From assembly GCA_913775265.1 (NCBI GenBank), contig CAJYJH010000065.1, forward strand, positions 124,001-188,000: a DNA stretch of 64,000 nucleotides, written 5' to 3'. The notes beneath the pieces are model-generated. The model did not search any database. It was not told the DNA's origin and saw nothing but the letters and a program-made list of their open reading frames with translations. This stretch comes from an uncultured Mucilaginibacter sp. Lineage in GTDB: Bacteria; Bacteroidota; Bacteroidia; Sphingobacteriales; Sphingobacteriaceae. The first letter of the stretch is position 1, and each line of letters opens with the position of its first letter. Positions 43,474-52,629 of this stretch are shown piece by piece. Position numbers and translations under genes: made by a program.

Positions 43474-45171
43474 ATGCAAAAACGGTGGTCGGTAAAGCAT
43501 AGCCCGGATTTAAAAGCAGTTGAGCAACTGACTACCGAACTGGGTATTGACCCTGTTTTAAGCACATTACTACTGCAAAGAGGCATTCATACCTTTGCAG
43601 AAGCGCATTACTTTTTCAGGCCCGACCTGCGGCATTTACATGATCCCTTTTTGATGGTCGACATGGAAAAAGCCATTGAGCGGATCGATCAGGCCATCAA
43701 CAGCCGTGAAAAAATATTGATTTTTGGTGATTATGACGTAGACGGCACTACGGCGGTAACCTTGGTTTATAGCTTTTTAAGCAGCCGCTACGAACATCTG
43801 GAGTATTATATCCCCGACCGTTACCTGGAGGGTTATGGTATATCTACCCAAGGCATTGATTACGCCGCCGCTAATGGGTTTTCGCTCATCATTGCGCTCG
43901 ACTGCGGTATCAAAGCGGTTGACAAAATTGAGTATGCCAACACCCTCGGCATTGATTTTATTATTTGTGACCACCACATGCCCGGCGAAACTTTACCTGA
44001 AGCGGTTGCCGTATTAGATCCAAAACGTCCGGACTGCACTTACCCTTACAAAGAATTATCGGGTTGTGGGATAGGTTTTAAGCTGATACAGGCTTATGCG
44101 CAAAAACACGATCTGCCTTTTGATGAAGTAACCAAATATCTTGACCTGGTAGTAACCAGTATAGCTTGCGACATTGTGCACATCACCGGCGAAAACCGTA
44201 CACTGGCTGCTTATGGTTTGCAAAAGCTAAATACAGAGCCCATTACGGGTTTACAAATACTTAAAGAGTTAGCGGGTAAAACAACCGCGTACACTGTTGC
44301 CGATATTGTTTTTTTAATAGGTCCACGCATTAACGCCGCCGGCCGCATTGATGATGCCAAACATGCCGTCGAGTTGCTGCTGGCCAATGATGTTGATGTA
44401 GCCCACGAAAAAGGCAAGCTCATCAGCCTAAAAAATAACGAACGCAAAGAGCACGACTTAACTATAACCGACCAGGCACTGGCCATGATTGCGGACGATG
44501 CTATGGGCCTCAACCGAAAATCAACCGTGGTATTTAATGAAAAGTGGCACAAAGGCGTAATAGGTATTGTGGCATCGCGACTTACCGAGAAATATTATCG
44601 GCCCACTATTGTGCTTACCCGCTCTAACGGGCATGTGGCAGGCTCGGCCCGCTCGGTAGTAGGCTTCGATTTGTACGAGGCTTTGTGCGAATGCAGCGAC
44701 TTACTGTTACAATTTGGTGGGCATAAGTACGCAGCCGGCCTTACCATGCAGCCCGAAAAAGTAGAAGCTTTTATGGAACGGTTTGAAGAAGTAGTAAGTG
44801 CATCTATCACCGAACAGCAACTGGTGCAGGAAATTTGCATTGATGCTGAATTGAAACTGGCCGACATTACGCCAAAATTTTTCAGGGTACTTAACCAGTT
44901 CGGTCCGTTTGGGCCCGAAAACATGTCTCCGGTTTTTGTAAGCCGCAATGTGCAGGCTTATGGCGGTGTTAACCTGGTAGGCAGCAACCACATTAAAATG
45001 TCGGTCTATCAGAATAGCTCTCCCTGGTTTGATTGCATAGCCTTTAACCAGGGCGAATGTATAAACGAGATACGCCAGGGCAAACCGTTTGACATTTGTT
45101 ATACCATTGAAGAAAACATTTGGCGCGATAAACGCTCTATACAATTAAATATTAAAGGAATCAGATGCTAA
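43474..45171 (+). CDS. recJ: Single-stranded-DNA-specific exonuclease RecJ
   Basis: 5'-3' ssDNA exonuclease (565 aa) used in recombination and mismatch repair. The DHH domain contains [15 protein letters not shown] (Asp86, Asp88, Asp90) and [10 protein letters not shown] (DHH 166-168). The DHHA1 domain includes [15 protein letters not shown] and [12 protein letters not shown], and an OB-fold C-terminus ends the protein. Normal length. LptB follows after 76 nt. Confidence 0.95.
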   Translation: MQKRWSVKHSPDLKAVEQLTTELGIDPVLSTLLLQRGIHTFAEAHYFFRPDLRHLHDPFLMVDMEKAIERIDQAINSREKILIFGDYDVDGTTAVTLVYSFLSSRYEHLEYYIPDRYLEGYGISTQGIDYAAANGFSLIIALDCGIKAVDKIEYANTLGIDFIICDHHMPGETLPEAVAVLDPKRPDCTYPYKELSGCGIGFKLIQAYAQKHDLPFDEVTKYLDLVVTSIACDIVHITGENRTLAAYGLQKLNTEPITGLQILKELAGKTTAYTVADIVFLIGPRINAAGRIDDAKHAVELLLANDVDVAHEKGKLISLKNNERKEHDLTITDQALAMIADDAMGLNRKSTVVFNEKWHKGVIGIVASRLTEKYYRPTIVLTRSNGHVAGSARSVVGFDLYEALCECSDLLLQFGGHKYAAGLTMQPEKVEAFMERFEEVVSASITEQQLVQEICIDAELKLADITPKFFRVLNQFGPFGPENMSPVFVSRNVQAYGGVNLVGSNHIKMSVYQNSSPWFDCIAFNQGECINEIRQGKPFDICYTIEENIWRDKRSIQLNIKGIRC

Positions 45172-45247
45172 GCGAGTAATCGCCTGGCAGCAAGGCCGAT
45201 TGATGATATACATCATTGAAGTTGCCTGCCCCATTAACAAACATATT

Positions 45248-45985
45248 ATGAATTTACGCGCCGATCATCTGGTAAAAAAATACAAGCAACGTACCGTTGT
45301 TAATGATGTATCGTTCAATGTATCACAGGGGGAAATTGTAGGTCTATTAGGGCCTAATGGTGCCGGTAAAACTACCTCATTTTACATGATTGTAGGCTTG
45401 ATTAAACCTAACGAGGGCCGTATTTTTTTAGATGACGAAGAAATAACTACCGACGCGATGTACCGCCGGGCTCAGAAAGGTATTGGCTACCTGGCGCAGG
45501 AAGCTTCGGTTTTCCGGAAGCTTACGGTAGAAGATAATATCAAAGCCGTGCTCGAGATGGGCGGCATGAACAAGCAACAGCAGAAAGACAAGCTGGAGGA
45601 ACTGATTGACGAGTTCAGCTTGCATAAAGTACGCAAAAACCGAGGCGATTTACTGTCGGGTGGTGAGCGTCGCCGTACGGAGATTGCACGTGCTTTGGCT
45701 GCCGAGCCTAACTTTATTTTATTAGACGAGCCCTTTGCCGGTGTAGACCCTATTGCGGTAGAAGAAATTCAGAGCATGGTGGCCAAGCTCAAACATCGCA
45801 ATATCGGCATCCTGATTACCGACCACAATGTACAGGAAACTTTATCTATTACTGACCGGGCTTATCTTTTGTTCGAGGGTAAAATTTTAGAATCGGGTGT
45901 GCCCGAAGTGTTGGCTGCTAACGAGATGGTGCGTAAAGTTTACCTGGGTGCAAACTTTGTACTTAAAAGAAAAACTTTTGTTTAA
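45248..45985 (+). CDS. lptB: LPS export ABC transporter ATP-binding protein LptB
   Basis: ABC ATPase (245 aa) that powers LPS transport with LptFG. I use ATG 45248 ([13 protein letters not shown]), the usual family start, over an in-frame ATG 16 codons upstream. Walker A GPNGAGKT at 35-42, LptB-type Q-loop [17 protein letters not shown], signature [16 protein letters not shown], Walker [14 protein letters not shown] and H-loop ITDHNVQET. The recJ-lptB-GH3 order may be an operon (15 nt to the next gene). Confidence 0.94.
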   Translation: MNLRADHLVKKYKQRTVVNDVSFNVSQGEIVGLLGPNGAGKTTSFYMIVGLIKPNEGRIFLDDEEITTDAMYRRAQKGIGYLAQEASVFRKLTVEDNIKAVLEMGGMNKQQQKDKLEELIDEFSLHKVRKNRGDLLSGGERRRTEIARALAAEPNFILLDEPFAGVDPIAVEEIQSMVAKLKHRNIGILITDHNVQETLSITDRAYLLFEGKILESGVPEVLAANEMVRKVYLGANFVLKRKTFV

Positions 45986-46000
45986 TTTCGGAGCCACACT

Positions 46001-47533
46001 ATGACCATTATAAATTCTGTTGCTACCTGGTTCATGAAAAAGCGCATTCATCAGATTGAGCTTTTTATGAAGTATCCCAATGAAGTTCAGGATGAATGGT
46101 TTAACCAGCTTATCGGCAATGCTCAGGACACCGAGTGGGGCCGCAAACACCACTACCGCAGCATTGATACCCTCGCCGATTTTAAACAACGTGTACCTTT
46201 ACAAAACTACGATACTTTAAAGCCCTACATTGAGCGGATGCTGCAGGGGGAACAAAACGTGTTATGGCCGTCAGAAATTCGCTGGTTTGCTAAGTCGTCA
46301 GGTACCACCAGCGATCGCAGTAAGTTTATCCCGGTAAGCGAAGAGGCTTTGGAGGAATGCCATTTTAAAGGTGGCAAGGATATGCTGACCATCTACTGCA
46401 ATAACCGGCCCGATGCCCTGCTGTTTACCGGTAAAAGTTTGACTTTAGGAGGCAGTCATCAGATTGGCCAATTAAATGCAGATATTTCTTTCGGCGACCT
46501 TTCGGCCGTGATTATGAAAAATCTGCCCTTATGGGCTGAGTTTTACCGCACGCCCGACCTTACTATTGCCCTGCTCGAAAACTTTGAAGAAAAGATTGAG
46601 AAGATGGCCCACGCCACTAAAAACGTTAATGTGACTTGCATTAGCGGCGTGCCTACCTGGAACCTGCTGTTATTCAAACGTCTGCTCGAAATTACAGGTA
46701 AAAATAACCTGCTCGAAATCTGGCCCAACCTGGAGTTGTACTTCCACGGTGCCGTAAACTTTACGCCTTACCGTGAGCAGTTCAAAAAACTGATTCCCAA
46801 TGATGACATGTATTACCTGGAAACCTACAATGCATCAGAAGGCTTTTTCGGGATACAGGACAGGGAAGAACCCGGCGACATGCTGTTGATGCTGGATTAC
46901 GGCATTTTTTATGAGTTTTTACCATTAGACCGCCTTAATGACGAAAACCCGGAAACGCTTACGCTGGACGAGGTAGAGCTTGATAAAAACTATGCATTAA
47001 TCATTAGTACTAATGCAGGTTTATGGCGATACATGATTGGCGATACCGTTAAATTTACTTCACTCAATCCGTACCGTATCCAAATTACGGGTCGTACCAA
47101 GCACTACATTAATGCTTTTGGCGAAGAAGTGATTATAGACAATGCAGAACGTGCCTTGGCCGAAGCCTGCCGACAAACTGAAGCTGTTATCCGCGATTAC
47201 ACGGCTGCCCCTATCTACTTTACAGATAGTAAGTGCGGAGGGCATGAATGGATCATAGAGTTTGAAAGAAAGCCTGCCGAATTTGAACGCTTTGTTGATT
47301 TGCTGGACGAAACCCTGCGTAAGGTAAATTCGGATTATGACGCCAAGCGTTTCAAAGATATGGCTTTGCGCCGCCCCCAGGTGCACGCCGTGCCCGAGAA
47401 TACATTTGTGAAATGGATGAAACTTCGCGGTAAATTAGGCGGTCAGCACAAGGTGCCACGCCTGGCTAACAACCGTGAATATGTGGATAGCATTCTGACT
47501 ATGATTAATCAGAAAGACTTGTCTATTTGCTAA
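46001..47533 (+). CDS. GH3 auxin-responsive promoter family acyl-acid amido ligase-like protein
   Basis: Bacterial member of the GH3 family (510 aa), ANL-type adenylating enzymes. The ATP-binding motif is FAKSSGTTSDRSKFIPVSEE at about 101-120, followed by YLETYNASEGFFGIQ and DYGIFYEFLPLD, with a C-terminal domain containing ITGRTKHYINAFGEEVII. Plant GH3 proteins couple acids such as auxin to amino acids; the bacterial substrate is unknown. It lies 15 nt after lptB, and its 3' end overlaps the convergent chimera gene by 11 nt. Confidence 0.88.
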   Translation: MTIINSVATWFMKKRIHQIELFMKYPNEVQDEWFNQLIGNAQDTEWGRKHHYRSIDTLADFKQRVPLQNYDTLKPYIERMLQGEQNVLWPSEIRWFAKSSGTTSDRSKFIPVSEEALEECHFKGGKDMLTIYCNNRPDALLFTGKSLTLGGSHQIGQLNADISFGDLSAVIMKNLPLWAEFYRTPDLTIALLENFEEKIEKMAHATKNVNVTCISGVPTWNLLLFKRLLEITGKNNLLEIWPNLELYFHGAVNFTPYREQFKKLIPNDDMYYLETYNASEGFFGIQDREEPGDMLLMLDYGIFYEFLPLDRLNDENPETLTLDEVELDKNYALIISTNAGLWRYMIGDTVKFTSLNPYRIQITGRTKHYINAFGEEVIIDNAERALAEACRQTEAVIRDYTAAPIYFTDSKCGGHEWIIEFERKPAEFERFVDLLDETLRKVNSDYDAKRFKDMALRRPQVHAVPENTFVKWMKLRGKLGGQHKVPRLANNREYVDSILTMINQKDLSIC

Positions 47534-49070
47534 AGCGTATTCTTACTTTAACTGTTTCTGCTATTCCGTCAGCATTAGCCACCCATCCCTGGTAATCTTT
47601 AATTAACGCCATAGCTTTTGCATCAGCCCCGGCACTCAGGCTTTTGATGATTTTGATGTCGGAGATGGTGTTGTTTGAGTTTACTGTAAAACTCACTCTT
47701 ACCACACCAGTTTTGCCATCCGGGCTTTGCGCTTCTTCTTTTAGATAGTTATTAAAATCTTTCCATCCATTTATTGGGTGTGCGTTTAAGTCTTTTTCAG
47801 TTTCATGCTCGGTTCTCGCTACCACTACCTCGCTCAAAGCCCCACTATTTGCCGTTAAATATATCTTCAGGCTGTCAGTGCCCTTAACTTTCTTTTCGCG
47901 GGTATTATAACCAATGTAGGCAAAAACTAACTCCGCGTTCTTATCTGCGTCGATAGTAAACTTACCATCAGCATTGGTTTGAACCGCTTTATTAGTTCCT
48001 TTAATCTTTACCGTTACTCCGGGTAATGGAGATTGGTCATCAGCTGATATTACCTGGCCCTTTACTGTACCAATAGTTTTTGTTTTAATGATGATGACGC
48101 CATTAGTTGCCCTCGACCCATAGATAGCAGCTGCGGAAGAATCTTTTAAAACATTTACAGAGGCAATATTATCCGGGTTGATGCCATTGATTTTATCAAC
48201 CACCTTTCCGTCTACTATAAAAAGCGGCTGCCGGTCTTTATTGATTGATAATATTCCGCGAATTTGAATACTTTGAGATGAACCCGGCTTATTTTTTCTT
48301 TCAGCCGGTGACACTGCTATGCCCGCGACTCTACCGACCAGCGCTGGCTGAATACTTTGCGATTCTACTGTCGCTACGGAACCGGTTATAGTTCGTTTGC
48401 TTTGTGTACCATATCCTATTATAACTACCTCATCCAACTGACGACCCAAATTTTCTTTGGCTTTCTGTTTAGCTTTACTATTAGCAGCAACCAGATTAGC
48501 ACGGTCAGGCGAAGTATTGTTTACCGAGTCGAACTTTAGTTCTGCCAGTCTCGCCAAGGCTGCGTTCGAACTATCTGCTCTCACATCAGCCAATAAATTG
48601 GCCTTTACTCGTTTGTTTTTTAATCGTGGTTTAGTTGCCACCCACCGGGGCGCTGCAGGCTTAAGCTCAGGTTGTACAATTTGCGGGTTAGGTTTTATTG
48701 TAGTTACTGGCGGTGTTTTTACTACTTCGGTTTTGTCGGCAGTAGGCGTATCTTCTACAGAGGCTGAGGGTTGGTTAAATAACCAATACCAGATACCTAT
48801 GCTAACAAAAATCAGTACAGTGGCTGCCATGCTTAGCTTAGTTAATAATCCTAAACGTTTACTTTCTGGCTGTATGCGCTGTTGTAAACGCCTGTTCAGC
48901 TCTTGCAAATGAGCAACTGATGACCCTTGCTTCTGCGCATAGCCTTCCAGCGCGTCCGCTAAAAACGGATCGTCAAGTGCCTGGCGCTCCAGCTCGTGCA
49001 TGGCACGGGCATCCAGTTCGCCGTTCAGGTACTTCTCAATTATTACTATGTCGGGCTTATTAACGCTCAC
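47523..49070 (-). CDS. Chimeric anti-sigma / TonB-plug / CarboxypepD / TonB-C membrane protein
   Basis: A 515-aa single-pass membrane protein with an unusual domain string. Residues 1-75 resemble a cytoplasmic anti-sigma region (IIEKYLNGELDARAMHELER). A transmembrane helix (about 79-97) follows, then a Pro-rich linker. Residues 211-332 are a SusC-type TonB-receptor plug (LDEVVIIGYGTQSKRTITGS, SIQIRG, LFIVDGK, AAAIYGSRATNGVIII), but no beta-barrel follows. Residues 336-406 are a CarboxypepD regulatory domain (GQVISADDQSPLPGVTVKIK), and 432-513 are a TonB C-terminal domain (HPINGWKDFNNYL, VRVSFTVNSNNTIS). It overlaps the upstream ECF sigma gene by 11 nt, so it is very likely that factor's anti-sigma partner with a sensing or energy-coupling periplasmic part. 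Confidence 0.8.
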   Translation of the reverse strand: MSVNKPDIVIIEKYLNGELDARAMHELERQALDDPFLADALEGYAQKQGSSVAHLQELNRRLQQRIQPESKRLGLLTKLSMAATVLIFVSIGIWYWLFNQPSASVEDTPTADKTEVVKTPPVTTIKPNPQIVQPELKPAAPRWVATKPRLKNKRVKANLLADVRADSSNAALARLAELKFDSVNNTSPDRANLVAANSKAKQKAKENLGRQLDEVVIIGYGTQSKRTITGSVATVESQSIQPALVGRVAGIAVSPAERKNKPGSSQSIQIRGILSINKDRQPLFIVDGKVVDKINGINPDNIASVNVLKDSSAAAIYGSRATNGVIIIKTKTIGTVKGQVISADDQSPLPGVTVKIKGTNKAVQTNADGKFTIDADKNAELVFAYIGYNTREKKVKGTDSLKIYLTANSGALSEVVVARTEHETEKDLNAHPINGWKDFNNYLKEEAQSPDGKTGVVRVSFTVNSNNTISDIKIIKSLSAGADAKAMALIKDYQGWVANADGIAETVKVRIRFSK

Positions 49071-49632
49071 CTTGTTTTTCTAAACAAATTTTTAAATTTC
49101 GTTTACCGTTCTGTATATAACTTTTTACTTCGTTTAAACTGAAGCCGGTTAGCTCGGCTACTTCTTTATAACATTTTTCTCTGATGTAAAATAACTCCAC
49201 ACTGCGCTGCTGTTCTGACGATAGCGTTTGCATGCATTTTTCTAACGCAGTCAGGTTTTGCTCATTGCTTACTTCTTCATGATGCAATACAAACGGAAAT
49301 TCCATAAACTCATCTATGTTTATAGTCTGCGTTTTTTTGTTGGCACGCAGCTGCGTCAGGCAAAAATTACGGCTCAATACATACAACCAGCTTTTAAATT
49401 GCTTTACATCATGCCGGGTTACCTTTATCACTAACTCTTCAAAAATCTGCATTACCGCATCCTTGCTTTGCTCTTCGTCCTGCAAATACTTGAGGCATAC
49501 ACCAAAAACCATAGGCATGTAGGGCTCATACAAACGGCCCAATACAGCCAAATCACCTGTTTGGCGATATTGCTGCAGCAACGCTTCGTCGTCTGCCGTA
49601 TCGGCCTTATGCTTTTTATTGAACCACCCCAT
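49060..49632 (-). CDS. ECF RNA polymerase sigma factor
   Basis: ECF sigma factor (190 aa). Region 2 (about 35-100) includes MVFGVCLKYLQDEEQSKDAV and FKSWLYVLSRNFCLTQLRAN; region 4 (about 125-185) includes LSSEQQRSVELFYIREKCYK and EVAELTGFSLNEVKSYIQNG. The start overlaps nothing upstream, and the stop overlaps the chimera gene by 11 nt. Expected to be held inactive by that membrane protein. Confidence 0.9.
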   Translation of the reverse strand: MGWFNKKHKADTADDEALLQQYRQTGDLAVLGRLYEPYMPMVFGVCLKYLQDEEQSKDAVMQIFEELVIKVTRHDVKQFKSWLYVLSRNFCLTQLRANKKTQTINIDEFMEFPFVLHHEEVSNEQNLTALEKCMQTLSSEQQRSVELFYIREKCYKEVAELTGFSLNEVKSYIQNGKRNLKICLEKQGER

Positions 49633-49717
49633 GCAAGGCCATCAAAATAAATTTTTTATCCGGTTTATGGAAATTGTATGCTGTTGCATCTTCTCTGTAA
49701 ACTAACGTAAGATTATC

Positions 49718-50002
49718 ATGAAAAACCTTTTGCTACTCATGCTTTTGAGCACGACGTTCCTCAATGCGGGTCATGCCAAGCAGATTATTATGGGGCTCGT
49801 TTATGATACTAAAGACAAACAGACATAGCCTGCAGTAATAGTAGAAGGTATGGGCTATAGACAGTAAAAACGATAAGGCTGAGGATTTTAAAATGACAGT
49901 AGCCAAAAAAATTTGCGCTTATCGTCACTTATGCAAATTAAAAACGCTCAAGCAAAGCTACATGTCAATATTGTTTACGTACGTATTCCTAAGCGTCTAT
50001 AA
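49718..50002 (+). pseudogene. Decayed secreted CarboxypepD-domain protein gene
   Basis: Remnant of a secreted protein. ATG 49718 starts a signal peptide (MKNLLLLMLLSTTFLNAGHA) and then MGLVYDTKDKQT, which looks like the first strand of a carboxypeptidase-regulatory domain. TAG at 49826 interrupts it, then PAVIVEGMGYRQ continues in frame to TAA 49865. Later pieces in shifted frames (KAEDFKMTVA, then NLRLSSLMQIKNAQAKLHV) end at TAA 50000; a 7-A run at 49905-49911 sits where the frame changes. Divergent from the ECF sigma gene. The rest of the 49633-50149 gap shows only a hairpin at 50116. Confidence 0.55.
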
Positions 50003-50115
50003 TAACTAAAATAAGGCCTACTTATTGGATACAGAAACTGTTTATACAGGATGTTAGGCATTAGAATCTGCTCTTCCGTATTATCACCAGCAATCTAAAG
50101 CTGAAAAGCTTAAAC

Positions 50116-50146
50116 GTCCTGCCCGGTTCTGTGTAGCCGGCAGGAC
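50116..50146. terminator. Hairpin after the hypothetical secreted protein gene
   Basis: GTCCTGCC (50116-50123) pairs with GGCAGGAC (50139-50146) around a 15-nt loop that can form an extra CGG/CCG stem. No strong T tract on either side, so it is a weak terminator candidate. Confidence 0.4.
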
Positions 50147-50149
50147 TTG

Positions 50150-50827
50150 TTATTCATCTGCCTTAAATTCATTTGCCAGCGTAGTGCCTAACGCAGCATA
50201 TTTTTCTTTAGTGTCTGACGGATACTGATATAAGAAGTGCGAAAAGATCAACTCGCCGGTGGCAGGTAGTTCAGCTACAATAATTTTATACAAATACTGT
50301 GTATTGTCTTTATTGGCTTTAACACCAATGCTAAAATTATAACCTTTAACGCCTTTGCAGAGTGAGGTAATTTTAACTTTGCCTAACTCTTTGTCTTTAC
50401 CGGCTTTAATCACTTTGATGTAATCATCTATCGCTTTCTCTACCGCTATGATATCACCCGCTTTTATGCCGCGCCGCTTAGCTAAGGGAAAAGGCACCAC
50501 CTGCCCTGCAAATACTTTAAAAGATGCTTGCTTGTCGGGGCTGAGGTAGGTAATCGTGTCAATATAAGCGTTACTTACTTTGCGCACTTCTCCAATTACT
50601 TCTTCTTTAGGCCAAATCTCTTTATAGTATTTGGGATAGTAGTAAGAGTAGCTGTAAGACACGTTACGATTAAGTGCATAGTGAGCTGTATCAAGCTTAA
50701 TACCAGTTCCCTCGAATAAGCAGGGCACATTACGTTCCAGCAGCTTTTTTAGCTGCGGATCTTGTGCCTGTCCAAAGGCGCACCAGGCAAAACAGAATAT
50801 CAGCAGGTAAGTTACAAAGGTTTTCAT
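50150..50827 (-). CDS. Hypothetical secreted protein
   Basis: A 225-aa protein of unknown family with a signal peptide (about 1-19, TYLLIFCFAWCAFGQ). The mature part is mixed alpha/beta with a Tyr-rich stretch (VSYSYSYYYPKYYKEIW) and two Cys (in NVPCLFEG and TSLCKGVKGY) that could pair. It lies between the decayed gene and the PDH operon terminator and is probably single. Confidence 0.65.
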   Translation of the reverse strand: MKTFVTYLLIFCFAWCAFGQAQDPQLKKLLERNVPCLFEGTGIKLDTAHYALNRNVSYSYSYYYPKYYKEIWPKEEVIGEVRKVSNAYIDTITYLSPDKQASFKVFAGQVVPFPLAKRRGIKAGDIIAVEKAIDDYIKVIKAGKDKELGKVKITSLCKGVKGYNFSIGVKANKDNTQYLYKIIVAELPATGELIFSHFLYQYPSDTKEKYAALGTTLANEFKADE

Positions 50828-50852
50828 TGGCTAAATTTATTGCTGATAAGAA

Positions 50853-50880
50853 AAGCCCTTTAGTTTTCACTAAAGGGCTT
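50853..50880 (-). terminator. Terminator of the pyruvate dehydrogenase genes
   Basis: AAGCCCTTTAG (50853-50863) pairs with CTAAAGGGCTT (50870-50880), 11 bp with a 6-nt loop. On the minus strand it is followed by TTTTC, 24 nt after the E2 stop. Confidence 0.8.
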
Positions 50881-50903
50881 CTCCGTATTAAGAGCTTTAT
50901 GGA

Positions 50904-52586
50904 TTATATCAATAATCTTACCGGTTCTTCCAGCAATGATTTTACAGTGTTTAAGAAAGCTGCAGCAGTTGCGCCATCAACCGTACGGTGATCGGCACTT
51001 AGCGTAACCTTCATCACATTGCCTGGCACTACAGCACCATTTTTAACCACAGGTACTTGTTGTATACCAGCTACAGCCAAAATACAAGAGTCAGGCGTGT
51101 TAATGATGGCAGTAAAGTCATCTACACCAAACATACCTAAGTTAGAGATAGTAAAGGTTGAACCTTCCCAATCAGATGGTTGCAGCTTTTTGTCTTTCGC
51201 TTTTTTAGCAAATTCTTTAACCTCAGCACTAATGCGGCTTAAAGATTTACCGTCAGCAAAACGTACTACCGGTACCAACAGGCCTTCGTCTACTGCAACG
51301 GCAATACCAATGTTAACGTGCTCGTTAAAGCGGATTTTATCGCCCAACCATGATGAATTGATAGCAGGGTGTTGTTTTAAAGCAACGGCACAAGCTTTAA
51401 CCACCAGGTCATTGAATGATATTTTAACCGGAGCAACTTCATTCATTTTGGTACGGGCCACGATAGCAGCATCCATATCAATAGAAACAGTTACAAAGAA
51501 ATGCGGTGCAGTAAACAAGCTTTCGCTTAAGCGTTTGGCAATTACCTTACGCATTTGCGTTACCGGTTTCTCAGCAAACTTCTCTTCGCCTACAAACGGA
51601 GCCAAAGTAATGGTTGGACCAGCTTTAGCAGCACCTTCTTTAGCATTAGCACTTGCAGCCTGCTCAGCCTGTACTTGCTCAGTAGTTGCAGTGGCACCTT
51701 TATCAGCAGATTTTGCAGATGGGGTAAAGCCTTCAACGTCTTTCTTTACAATGCGGCCACCTTCAGCACTGCCTTTAACTTCGTTAAGGTTGATGCCTTT
51801 ATCTTTAGCTATCTTGCGGGCTAAAGGAGAAGCTTTTACACGGCTATCGTCATCAGATGATGATGAATCAGATGCGCTTTCTTCGGTTGCTTTAGTTTCT
51901 TCAGCAGGTTTCTCTTCTGTTTTAGCAGCCGGAGCACCCGAGCCACCTTTTAATAAAGGAGTAACATCAGTACCTTCTTTACCAACAATGGCAATAATGT
52001 CATTTACTTTGGCAGCCTGACCTTCTTCAACACCAATGTAAAGTAAAGTGCCTTCTTCGTAACCCACCACTTCCATGGTAGCCTTGTCGGTATCTACATC
52101 AGCAAGTGAATCGTCAGCTTTAACTTTATCGCCTACTTTAAAGTTCCATTTGTTAATTACCCCCTCTGTCATGGTATCGCTCAAAAGCGGCATACGAATA
52201 ACAGCGGCAGGAATGTTTGAGGTATCAACCGCAGGCTCATCAGCAGCAGGTTTTTCTTCTTTAGGAGCAGCAGGCGCTTTGTCTTCAGCTGGTTTTGATT
52301 CTGCAGCAGGGGCATCACCGCCTTCCAATACTGATTTATAATCTTCGCCTTCTTTACCAATAACGGCAATTACAGCGTCAACCGGAGCAGCTTTACCTTC
52401 TTCAATACCGATATACAGTAAAGTGCCGTCCTGGTACGATTCAAAATCCATCGTGGCTTTATCGGTTTCAACCTCGGCAAGCAAGTCGCCGGATTTTACC
52501 TTATCACCCACTTTTTTATGCCATTTAGCGATAACCCCTTCGGTCATGGTATCGCTCATTTTGGGCATTTTAACTACTTCAGCCAT
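50904..52586 (-). CDS. pdhC: Pyruvate dehydrogenase complex E2, dihydrolipoamide acetyltransferase
   Basis: E2 core subunit (560 aa) transferring acetyl groups to CoA. Two lipoyl domains (about 1-78 and 127-205) carry lipoyl-lysines Lys43 (VETDKATMDFE) and Lys168 (DVDTDKATMEV). Ala/Pro/Glu-rich linkers follow each. A peripheral-subunit-binding domain lies at about 255-290 (VKASPLARKIAKDKGINLNE). The catalytic domain ends with SADHRTVDGA (His533, Asp537). It is 43 nt downstream of the E1-alpha gene; E1-beta and E3 are not in the window. The long linkers create extended but spurious open frames on the opposite strand. Confidence 0.95.
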   Translation of the reverse strand: MAEVVKMPKMSDTMTEGVIAKWHKKVGDKVKSGDLLAEVETDKATMDFESYQDGTLLYIGIEEGKAAPVDAVIAVIGKEGEDYKSVLEGGDAPAAESKPAEDKAPAAPKEEKPAADEPAVDTSNIPAAVIRMPLLSDTMTEGVINKWNFKVGDKVKADDSLADVDTDKATMEVVGYEEGTLLYIGVEEGQAAKVNDIIAIVGKEGTDVTPLLKGGSGAPAAKTEEKPAEETKATEESASDSSSSDDDSRVKASPLARKIAKDKGINLNEVKGSAEGGRIVKKDVEGFTPSAKSADKGATATTEQVQAEQAASANAKEGAAKAGPTITLAPFVGEEKFAEKPVTQMRKVIAKRLSESLFTAPHFFVTVSIDMDAAIVARTKMNEVAPVKISFNDLVVKACAVALKQHPAINSSWLGDKIRFNEHVNIGIAVAVDEGLLVPVVRFADGKSLSRISAEVKEFAKKAKDKKLQPSDWEGSTFTISNLGMFGVDDFTAIINTPDSCILAVAGIQQVPVVKNGAVVPGNVMKVTLSADHRTVDGATAAAFLNTVKSLLEEPVRLLI

Positions 52587-52629
52587 ATTGTATTGATGAA
52601 TAGTTTGATTTAAATATGTTTATAATAGG

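Noticed and set aside
44707..45144. A 145-codon frame antisense to recJ
   Set aside because: Fully inside the recJ C-terminal domain on the opposite strand, with no supporting feature.
48457..48912. A 151-codon frame antisense to the chimeric anti-sigma protein
   Set aside because: It covers the linker and membrane region of the opposite gene; no signal, domain or promoter supports it.
51019..52020. A 333-codon open frame on the plus strand opposite the E2 gene
   Set aside because: It is antisense to the well-supported lipoyl and linker regions of E2. The Ala/Pro/Glu-rich linkers with few A/T third positions leave the opposite strand free of stops. The translation has no recognisable domain.
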